Of a DNA stretch of 47,294 nucleotides, positions 1 to 5,800 are shown one piece after another. A program made the position numbers and the translations under genes. The notes beneath the pieces were generated by a model. It was not told the origin of the DNA, ran no database searches, and saw nothing but the letters and a program-made list of their open reading frames with translations. The first letter of the stretch is position 1, and the number at the start of each line of letters is the position of its first letter. Source of the DNA: an uncultured Prevotellaceae bacterium (GTDB lineage Bacteria; Bacteroidota; Bacteroidia; Bacteroidales; Bacteroidaceae); the NCBI GenBank assembly GCA_902781315.1, contig CACZIT010000032.1:1-47294 (forward strand), given 5' to 3'.

Positions 1-90
1 AATCCGTATGGCACGCGCATAACTGTCAGCTTTCCCCGAGTTTTCCGGCGACAGTCGTGTATTGAAATCTATGAATCCTTGTTTATCCAT
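1..90 (-). CDS. Partial protein, 5' end only, possibly restriction-related
   Basis: An open frame starts with ATG at 90 and runs off the left edge without a stop, giving about 30 residues that begin MDKQGFIDFN and include SYARAI. It starts 3 bases after the stop of the XRE-type regulator at 94-342, and a purine-rich GGGGAA stretch sits about 10 bases before the ATG, so translational coupling is likely. The Ser-Tyr-Ala-Arg-Ala-Ile segment recalls the N-terminal part of some restriction or HNH/McrB-type proteins. A small XRE regulator directly upstream is typical of restriction systems. This is inference from a very short fragment; the gene could be something else. Confidence 0.5.
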   Translation of the reverse strand, partial: MDKQGFIDFNTRLSPENSGKADSYARAIRI

Positions 91-93
91 ATA

Positions 94-342
94 TCATTCC
101 CCAATATTTGTCTTCTCCAACTCTTGAGAAAGCAGGAACTGCTTATATTCCCTAATGAACAACTCTTTTATATCAACCTCCAATAGGTCGGCAATTCTTA
201 ATAGATTGCCGAGGTCGGGTTGTGAAGAGTTGGTGCACCATTTCGACACGGTGGTGGGATTGACACCCATTTGCTCTGCGAGCCACTTGTTAGTGCGCTT
301 CTTCTCTGCAAGTACTACTTTTAACCGATTGATATCTTCCAT
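94..342 (-). CDS. XRE-family helix-turn-helix transcriptional regulator
   Basis: An 82-residue protein almost entirely made of a Cro/C1-type helix-turn-helix domain. The segment KWLAEQMGVNPTTVSKWC is the classical HTH, followed by LGNLLRIADLLEVDIKELF, the usual fourth and fifth helices. The frame is open for 69 further codons upstream, but the homologous part begins at MEDINRL (ATG at 342). A TATCTTTG -7 element lies 20 bp before that ATG, so I chose this start. In Bacteroidetes, regulators of this look often sit in front of restriction or modification genes and control them, and the next gene begins 3 bases after this stop. The DNA-binding role is clear; the target is inferred to be its own operon. 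Confidence 0.85.
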   Translation of the reverse strand: MEDINRLKVVLAEKKRTNKWLAEQMGVNPTTVSKWCTNSSQPDLGNLLRIADLLEVDIKELFIREYKQFLLSQELEKTNIGE

Positions 343-582
343 CCTTGTGAATTTAATGTTGCAAAGATAATGAAAATTTTTCATTCTTTCTTTAATTACA
401 CACATAATTATATAAAAGTGATCCTCTCTTTTATTCTTTTTTATGTGTTTTGATGTTAAAGACTCCTTGTTTTCGCCATCATCTGTGCGAAAACATTTCT
501 TGAACTCACAAAGAATCACTCTACATTTCAGAAGGTAACGCGAGGTCACTTTTGCTTCAAAAAGGTCACTTGAAGGTCACCG
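343..582. other. AT-rich non-coding stretch with AGGTCAC direct repeats
   Basis: No convincing gene is visible between the XRE promoter and the tRNA terminator. Three copies of AGGTCAC occur at 543-549, 563-569 and 574-580, on the 3' side of the tRNA gene. They could be binding sites or remnants of an attachment region, but nothing in the window proves it. Confidence 0.4.
362..369 (-). promoter_or_regulatory. -7 promoter element for the XRE regulator
   Basis: Read on the minus strand this is TATCTTTG, a match to the Bacteroidetes -7 consensus TAnnTTTG, 20 bp before the ATG at 342. No clear TTTG -33 element is seen at the expected distance. Confidence 0.6.
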
Positions 583-621
583 ATAAAAGAAAAAGCACTT
601 GCGAGAAACTCGTAAGTGCTT
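583..621 (-). terminator. Rho-independent terminator of the tRNA gene
   Basis: A hairpin with arms 593-605 and 609-621 (13 positions, one mismatch, 3-base loop) is followed, in the minus direction, by a T-rich tract (CTTTTTCTTTTA). It lies 12 bases past the tRNA 3' end. Confidence 0.8.
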
Positions 622-633
622 AAATTTTCAGCG

Positions 634-707
634 TGGACCAGCCAGGGCTTGAACCTGGGACCTCCAGATTATGAGTCTGTTGCTCTAACCAACTGAGCTA
701 CAAGTCC
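634..707 (-). tRNA. tRNA with CAU anticodon, probably elongator tRNA-Met
   Basis: Read on the minus strand, a 74-base cloverleaf is complete. The acceptor stem is GGACTTG/CTGGTCC with a T-T mismatch and a G-T pair. The D arm is GCTC...GAGC, the anticodon loop is CTCATAA, and the T arm is CCAGG-TTCAAGC-CCTGG. CCA is not encoded, as is common in Bacteroidetes. The CAU anticodon could also belong to tRNA-Ile2 (lysidine-modified) or initiator tRNA. The anticodon stem and variable loop look most like elongator tRNA-Met, but discrimination from Ile2 needs a model comparison. Confidence 0.9.
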
Positions 708-736
708 GATGCATGCCTGTTGGGGCGTTGCGGGTG

Positions 737-767
737 CAAAGTTACGAATAAACGGGGAAAAAACAAA
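737..767 (-). promoter_or_regulatory. Promoter of the tRNA gene
   Basis: On the minus strand TTTG (767-764) is followed after 19 bp by TAACTTTG (744-737). This matches the -33/-7 pattern and ends 30 bp before the tRNA. Confidence 0.75.
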
Positions 768-807
768 ATAAAATGCGCTTTTTTTCTACTTTCTCGTTTT
801 TTGTTTG

Positions 808-815
808 TAACTTTG
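808..815 (+). promoter_or_regulatory. -7 promoter element for the Lys-rich membrane protein
   Basis: TAACTTTG matches TAnnTTTG and lies about 58 bp before the ATG at 874. It is divergent from the tRNA promoter. No good -33 box is seen. Confidence 0.6.
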
Positions 816-873
816 CTGCCATAATGGGGGTGGCAGGCTCGGTGCTTTGTGTCGCTCTGGAAAGGAATGTGAT

Positions 874-1611
874 ATGGACGGAAATCTTTATAAAGCAGTG
901 GCGCGCAGTGCCTATGGTGACATTGAGCAGGGTGCGACGGTGAGTTTCAATAGTGAGCGTGAGGTGGATCAGTCGACGGGTTTGTCGTTCCGCCATGAGA
1001 TTGCTGAGGCTTGTCGTGAGCAGTTGGGGGCTACGGTTGGCGAAGATGAGGAGGCACGTCTGGCCATGAACTTCGACGTCTATAGTGAGGCTCGTTACGA
1101 GGAGACTGTGCGTCCGAAACTGGAGGCTGCTGCAGAGAAGGAGAGACAACGTCAGGAGCGTGAGGCTGAACGAGAGAGCCGGTCGAAGAAAAAGGGTTCA
1201 AAGAAATCTAAAACGTCGGCCAAGATTGGGAAATTGACGCTTGCTCAGTGGAAGCGTTTGTTGAAATTCTTGCTTGGTGTTATTGTGGTAATCTGGTTCT
1301 TTTCGACACAGGTGAAGTCGTGCAGTTTGAATGACTTGTGGACTCAGGCTCGTGATACCGTCGAGGAGATGGCGAAGACGACCACGAAGAAGTCGACTTC
1401 CACGAAGAAGACGTCGACAACGAAGAAAAAGACTACGGCTAAAAAGGCTTCGACTACTAAGCGGTCGACCACGGCGAAAAAGACAGCTGCGAAGAAAACG
1501 ACGGCCACAAAGAAGTCTACGGCCAAGAAATCTACTACAAAGAAGTCGACCACGAAGAAGTCTTCAAGCAAGAAAACCAGTACGAAGAAGTCGACGAAAA
1601 AGAATTCTTAG
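874..1611 (+). CDS. Membrane protein with histone-like Lys/Thr/Ser-rich tail
   Basis: A protein of 245 residues of unknown function. The ATG at 874 is chosen over an upstream TTG because AAGGAA lies just before it. The N-terminal ~80 residues form a soluble acidic segment. A charged stretch rich in Glu and Arg follows (about 80-115), then one hydrophobic span (LLKFLLGVIVVIWFF, about residues 131-145). The last ~75 residues are almost only Lys, Thr, Ser and Ala in KKSTTKK-like repeats, as in histone H1-like tails. If the tail is cytosolic it could bind nucleic acid; if periplasmic it could bind anionic envelope polymers. The topology cannot be settled by eye. The gene has its own promoter and converges on the serine dehydratase gene. 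Confidence 0.75.
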   Translation: MDGNLYKAVARSAYGDIEQGATVSFNSEREVDQSTGLSFRHEIAEACREQLGATVGEDEEARLAMNFDVYSEARYEETVRPKLEAAAEKERQRQEREAERESRSKKKGSKKSKTSAKIGKLTLAQWKRLLKFLLGVIVVIWFFSTQVKSCSLNDLWTQARDTVEEMAKTTTKKSTSTKKTSTTKKKTTAKKASTTKRSTTAKKTAAKKTTATKKSTAKKSTTKKSTTKKSSSKKTSTKKSTKKNS

Positions 1612-1641
1612 TTTTGTTTTTATCCAGCAGTTGCCACTAAG

Positions 1642-1680
1642 CGGTAATATCGTTACCAACACGTAGTAACGACATTACCG
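1642..1680. repeat. Long inverted repeat between convergent genes
   Basis: Arms 1642-1656 and 1666-1680 (CGGTAATATCGTTAC against GTAACGACATTACCG) pair over 15 positions with one mismatch and a 9-base loop. No T-run follows on either strand, so it is not a classical intrinsic terminator. It may still end both convergent transcripts or be a protein-binding site. Confidence 0.6.
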
Positions 1681-1729
1681 GATAGAGGAAGAATAAGATA
1701 ATGATTTTTTTGTAAAAGGTGATGAGGGT

Positions 1730-2935
1730 TTATAGTCCCTCAGTAGCCAGACCACCTGCCGAGGTTTCCTTGTAGAGCGACGGCAGGTCGTGGCCTGTCT
1801 TCTTCATGACGCGGACGACACGGTCGTAAGTGACGCGGTGGCGGCCGTCGCTGAAGGCAGCATAGAGTTGCGAGTCGAGGGCACGCGTGGCAGCAAAGGC
1901 ATTGCGCTCGATGCAGGGAATCTGCACCAGTCCGCACATCGGGTCGCAGGTCATGCCCAGATGGTGTTCCAATCCCATCTCGGCGGCATATTCTATCTGT
2001 GCTGGCGAACCGCCAAAGAGCTGGCAGGCAGCGGCCGAGGCCATGGCACATGCCACGCCGACCTCGCCCTGGCAACCTACGTCGGCACCGGCGATGGAGG
2101 CGTTCTGCTTGGCTACGTTGCCGATGATGCCAGCCGTCGCCATGGCGTGCAGGATGCGCTTCTCGGAGAACAGATGACCACGCGACAGGTGGTAGAGCAC
2201 GGCAGGCAATACGCCACACGACCCACAGGTGGGTGCCGTTGCGATGATGCCGCCCGAAGCGTTTTCCTCGCTCACAGCCAGCGCATAGGCAAACACCATG
2301 CCACGGCTCTGCAGATGGGCCTTGTAGCCTGATGCCTTGACGTAGTAGGTGGGAGCCTTGCGAGCCAGTCCGAGCGGTCCGGGCAGCACGCCTTCGCTGT
2401 CGAGACCACGCTCCACAGCCGCCTGCATGACGCCCCAGACATCGTGCAGGTAGTCCCAGATGTCGCTGTCCTCACATTGGTCGACATATTCCCAGTAGGC
2501 ACGTCCATAGTGCTCGCACCACTCCTGGATTTCGCCGAGCGTCTGCATCGAGTAGACTTCCTCGCCGCCGTGGCCGAGCGTGTCGTTTTCGCCTTCCGAA
2601 AGCGCACCGCCTCCCACGCTGAACACCGTCCAGGGGTCGTGCTGGTTGCCGTCGGCATCGATGGCTTTGAAGAGCATGCCGTTGGGGTGATAGGGCAGTC
2701 GTTCGCGGGCATTCCAGATGATGTCGACCGGGCCTACGGGCTGCAAGCCTTCGGTGATGGCCACGTCCGTCATGTGGCCTTTGCCCGTGGCAGCCAGCGA
2801 ACCATAAAGCGTCACCTCGAAGCGCTTGGCTTCGGGGTGACGCTGTGCATAGATCTGAGCCGCTTTCATCGGTCCCATCGTGTGAGACGACGACGGCCCT
2901 TTTCCGATTCTATAAATTTCCTTAAGAGACTTCAT
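1730..2935 (-). CDS. sdaA: L-serine ammonia-lyase, iron-sulfur dependent
   Basis: A protein of 401 residues, the usual length of single-chain SdaA proteins that join the beta and alpha domains. It converts L-serine to pyruvate and ammonia in the cytosol using an oxygen-sensitive 4Fe-4S cluster. The start MKSLKEIYRIGKGPSSSHT is the family signature. Later motifs are TAPTCGSCGVLPAV, VGCQGEVGVACAMA and CDPMCGLVQIPCIERN, which hold the cysteines available as cluster ligands. The start codon lies 3 bases after the stop of the secreted Gfo/Idh/MocA gene at 2939-4552, so the two are probably cotranscribed. The pairing suggests no obvious single pathway; serine catabolism for pyruvate is the expected role. 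Confidence 0.95.
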   Translation of the reverse strand: MKSLKEIYRIGKGPSSSHTMGPMKAAQIYAQRHPEAKRFEVTLYGSLAATGKGHMTDVAITEGLQPVGPVDIIWNARERLPYHPNGMLFKAIDADGNQHDPWTVFSVGGGALSEGENDTLGHGGEEVYSMQTLGEIQEWCEHYGRAYWEYVDQCEDSDIWDYLHDVWGVMQAAVERGLDSEGVLPGPLGLARKAPTYYVKASGYKAHLQSRGMVFAYALAVSEENASGGIIATAPTCGSCGVLPAVLYHLSRGHLFSEKRILHAMATAGIIGNVAKQNASIAGADVGCQGEVGVACAMASAAACQLFGGSPAQIEYAAEMGLEHHLGMTCDPMCGLVQIPCIERNAFAATRALDSQLYAAFSDGRHRVTYDRVVRVMKKTGHDLPSLYKETSAGGLATEGL

Positions 2936-2938
2936 CTT

Positions 2939-4552
2939 TTACTTTTTCTTGGCCTTGGCAGCCTTTTTCTTGGCAGCTGCAAGTGCTTTGCGGGCAGCCT
3001 TCTCGCCCTTCTTCTCCAGGGTCTCGTAGTACACCTTTCCGCAAGCCTTCAGCTGTTCGGTGAATGCCTTGCCGCTGGCAGTGGTCTGAGCCTCCACCTC
3101 GGGCGTAGCCCAAGCGTGGCGATAGCCCTTCACGTCGTTCCAGTGGCCGCGGGTGAAGTCGGGCACCTCAACGGGCATGTTGCCCTTGTCCATCGATACC
3201 GAACCCAGTTCAGCCAGGCAGCACCACTCGGCGAGGTCGTAGACGTCCATGTCGAGGGGCAGACCGTTGCGCAGGCAGTAAACGAAGCGCGAGTCCATGA
3301 TGAAGTCCATGCCACCGTGGCCGCCCACTTCCTTGGCCTCTTCTCCATACTTCGTGACGATGGGCGAGGTGTACTTCTCGAGCAGAGCCTTGGTGTCGCT
3401 TTCGTTCAGGTACTCGTGGGCGCTGAGGTTCTCGTGGTCGGGCTTCACGCCGGCATCGGTCATGTTCTTGGCCGAGAGAGCGTAGCCCTCAACGGGATAC
3501 TTGTTGGCGAAGCCCAGCGTACCCGTGAGCTGATACATGCGGTTGTAGGGCTGCGGGGTCATCACGTTGTGGTGAATCTCGATGACCTTGCCGTTCTCAG
3601 TAGAAATCAGCGTGGTGGTGTGGTCGCCGTTGCGGAAAGGTTCATCCTTACCCGTGCGATCCTTCACCAGCTTGCGGCCAACGAACGACTTCGTGTCCAT
3701 GGCCACGAGCGTCTTCATGCGGTCGCCGCGGTGGATGTTGAGCACCTGAGCGATGGGGCCGAGGCCGTGAGTGGCATAAACGTCGCCACGGAACTTTTTG
3801 TTATAGTCCAGGCGCCAGCCCAGCTTGTCCTGGTCGTCCTTCTTCCAGTAGTAGTCCCAGAACTGCGACAGTTCGTGGCGATAGGCACCCTGCGTGTAGA
3901 TGATCTCACCGAAAAGACCCTTCTGTGCCATGTTGAGCGAGTTCAGCTCGAAGAAGTCGTAGCAGCAGTTCTCCAGAATCATGCAGTGCAGGCGCTTCTG
4001 CTCGGAGAGGTTGATGAGCTGCCAGATTTCGTTCATGTTCATGGCCGACGGCACCTCGATGGCCACGTGCTTGCCGTTCTCCAGAGCCTCCTTGGCCACC
4101 AGGAAGTGGTGTATCCAGTCGGTGGCGATGTAGACCACGTCGATGTCGGTGCGCTTGCAGAGTTCCTTATAGCCGTTCTCGCCGTAGTAGATGTCTGCTG
4201 GCGGCATGGAAGCCTTCTTCAGGTAGCCGTTGCAACCCTCGGCGCGTTCCTTCACATGGTCGCAGAGCGCCTTGATCTCGATGCCGGGGATGTGGGTCCA
4301 GCGCTCCACGGCGCCCGGTCCGCGCATGCCCAGACCGACGAATGCCACGCGCACCACGTCCATCTTCGGTGTCACCAGTCCCAGTGCGGTCTGCTGTCCG
4401 GCCGGCATGGCAGGCACATCCGTCACGATGGTTCCGTTCACAACTTTGTAGGGCCAGTCGAATTTTCCGGCCTCGGGCTGCTGTGCCCATGCGTTCAGCG
4501 GCAGCAGAAGCGTTGCTGCCAACAGAAGCAAAAATGATTTTTTGAATTTCAT
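2939..4552 (-). CDS. Secreted Gfo/Idh/MocA-family oxidoreductase, GH109-like
   Basis: A protein of 537 residues with a Sec signal peptide (hydrophobic core, AWA-Q near residue 23). A Rossmann NAD-binding motif VAFVGLGMRG lies at about 69-78, followed by VVYIATDW and HVAIEVPSAM. The layout is that of exported GH109-type proteins, some of which cleave alpha-N-acetylgalactosamine by a redox mechanism with bound NAD. The substrate here is not shown by sequence. The C terminus is a striking lysine-alanine tail (about the last 20 residues). It has a consensus promoter whose -33 box lies inside the 3' end of the upstream paralogue, and it runs into sdaA with 3 bases between. It shares most of its core with the cytosolic paralogue at 4611-5678. 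Confidence 0.85.
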   Translation of the reverse strand: MKFKKSFLLLLAATLLLPLNAWAQQPEAGKFDWPYKVVNGTIVTDVPAMPAGQQTALGLVTPKMDVVRVAFVGLGMRGPGAVERWTHIPGIEIKALCDHVKERAEGCNGYLKKASMPPADIYYGENGYKELCKRTDIDVVYIATDWIHHFLVAKEALENGKHVAIEVPSAMNMNEIWQLINLSEQKRLHCMILENCCYDFFELNSLNMAQKGLFGEIIYTQGAYRHELSQFWDYYWKKDDQDKLGWRLDYNKKFRGDVYATHGLGPIAQVLNIHRGDRMKTLVAMDTKSFVGRKLVKDRTGKDEPFRNGDHTTTLISTENGKVIEIHHNVMTPQPYNRMYQLTGTLGFANKYPVEGYALSAKNMTDAGVKPDHENLSAHEYLNESDTKALLEKYTSPIVTKYGEEAKEVGGHGGMDFIMDSRFVYCLRNGLPLDMDVYDLAEWCCLAELGSVSMDKGNMPVEVPDFTRGHWNDVKGYRHAWATPEVEAQTTASGKAFTEQLKACGKVYYETLEKKGEKAARKALAAAKKKAAKAKKK

Positions 4553-4587
4553 GAGATTGTAAGTTTATAAATGTAACGATATTTTTG

Positions 4588-4619
4588 CAAAGGTAATGAT
4601 AAAAAACGGATTAGCCAAA
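4588..4619 (-). promoter_or_regulatory. Consensus promoter for the GH109-like gene
   Basis: On the minus strand TTTG (4619-4616), 20 bp spacer, TACCTTTG (4595-4588). This is a full Bacteroidetes promoter about 35 bp before the ATG. The -33 box overlaps the end of the preceding gene, so the downstream gene can be expressed on its own. Confidence 0.8.
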
Positions 4620-5678
4620 TTTCGGGCGTGTAAAATCGGGAAATTCCACCGGCACGTTTCCGTTTTCGATGGAAAGGCGCGACAGCTCGCTCACGGCACA
4701 CCATTCGGCCAGGTCGTAGACGTCGATGTCGAGCGGCAGGCCGTGATGCAGGCAATGCACGAGGCGTCGGTCCATGCGCATGCTCATCACGTCGTGGGGC
4801 GTGCTGTCGCGGCTCTCGGTGGACTGCTTTGTGCCCACCACGTGGTAGCGGCGCGTGTATTCATGCGGGTCCACCACGTTGTGCTGCAGCAGGATGGTCT
4901 TGCCGAGGCGAGTGCGCATGAGTGTGGTGGTGTGGTCGCCGTTGCGGAAATCTTCGCGCAGGAAAGGCTCGGTGTCCATGCTCACGAGCGACGTTATCCA
5001 GTCCGAGCGGTGGATGCCCAGCAACTGGCAGGCGGGTCCCATGCCATGAGTGGGGTAGAGGTCGCCGCGCAGCTGGCGGTTGGCCTCGGTTCGCCAAGGA
5101 GTCCAGCGGTCGTCCATGGGGTGGATGTAGGCGCCCTCCACGTGCACGATGGTGCCCATTCGTCCGCGTCGGGTGGCGGCCAGCGTCTTCAGGTGGTGGC
5201 TGGCATAGCAGCAGTTCTCCAGCATGGTGCAGTGGCGACGGGTGCGCTCGGCGGTGTCGACGAGTGTCCAACAGTCGGCCAGCGTCGTAGCTGCCGGCAC
5301 CTCGATGGCCACGTGCTTGCCATTGTTCATGGCACAGAGGGCGATGGGCACGTGCGAGGCCCAGTCGGTGCAGACATAGACCAGGTCCACGTCGTCGCTC
5401 TGGCACAGGTCTTCGTAGTTTGCAAAGACAGCCACGCCCTGTTCCCCCTGGCTCCCAGCCTCTCGCGCTCCTTGGCACCTGCGTTCCTCGCTGACGTCGC
5501 AGAGTGCAGCCACACGGGCATGGTCGATTTGGCAGAACCGCCTCACTGCCTTCATGCCGCGTTCGCCCAGACCCACGAAGCCTACGCGCACCACCTCCAT
5601 CGGGGCGGCACGCAGCGCCAGCGCCGACAGTTGTCCGTCGGGGCGATTGGGTATGGGCGTTGTCATCATATTGGCCAT
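4611..5678 (-). CDS. Cytosolic Gfo/Idh/MocA-family oxidoreductase
   Basis: About 355 residues from the ATG at 5678 (MANMMTTP); a further in-frame ATG lies 11 codons upstream but inside the promoter, so it is rejected. The Rossmann motif VGFVGLGERGMKA is near residue 30, followed by LVYVCTDWASH and HVAIEVPAAT. It parallels the secreted paralogue almost block for block: LENCCY, YxTHGxGP, FRNGDHTTTL, QHNVV or HHNVM, and GLPLDxDVYDLAEWC. It lacks a signal peptide and the lysine-rich tail and is about 180 residues shorter. It is probably an NAD(P)-dependent sugar oxidoreductase or GH109-type enzyme acting inside the cell on products related to those of its neighbour. The exact substrate is unknown. 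Confidence 0.85.
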   Translation of the reverse strand: MANMMTTPIPNRPDGQLSALALRAAPMEVVRVGFVGLGERGMKAVRRFCQIDHARVAALCDVSEERRCQGAREAGSQGEQGVAVFANYEDLCQSDDVDLVYVCTDWASHVPIALCAMNNGKHVAIEVPAATTLADCWTLVDTAERTRRHCTMLENCCYASHHLKTLAATRRGRMGTIVHVEGAYIHPMDDRWTPWRTEANRQLRGDLYPTHGMGPACQLLGIHRSDWITSLVSMDTEPFLREDFRNGDHTTTLMRTRLGKTILLQHNVVDPHEYTRRYHVVGTKQSTESRDSTPHDVMSMRMDRRLVHCLHHGLPLDIDVYDLAEWCAVSELSRLSIENGNVPVEFPDFTRPKFG

Positions 5679-5698
5679 GCAGTAACGATTTCGAACTG

Positions 5699-5706
5699 CA
5701 AAAATA
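5699..5706 (-). promoter_or_regulatory. -7 promoter element for the cytosolic oxidoreductase
   Basis: TATTTTTG on the minus strand fits TAnnTTTG and lies 20 bp before the ATG at 5678. It is divergent from the peptidase promoter at 5770. Confidence 0.6.
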
Positions 5707-5769
5707 CACAAAAAACCTGATTCTTGTCATTTTTTATCCTAAAAAACTCCCGTTCTGCGAAAAAATCGT

Positions 5770-5777
5770 TAACTTTG
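5770..5777 (+). promoter_or_regulatory. -7 promoter element for the S9 peptidase
   Basis: TAACTTTG, 23 bp before the ATG at 5801, matches the Bacteroidetes -7 consensus. No convincing TTTG -33 box is visible. Confidence 0.65.
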
Positions 5778-5800
5778 TGGGGTAAATGGATTTGTGATAT

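Noticed and set aside
1331-1666. Arg-rich 111-residue frame
   Set aside because: Frame-shifted reading of the Lys/Thr-rich repeat region of the real gene.
2444-4537. 697-residue open frame on the plus strand, antisense to sdaA and the GH109-like gene
   Set aside because: It mirrors the codon bias of two convincing minus-strand genes, has no motif and no promoter.
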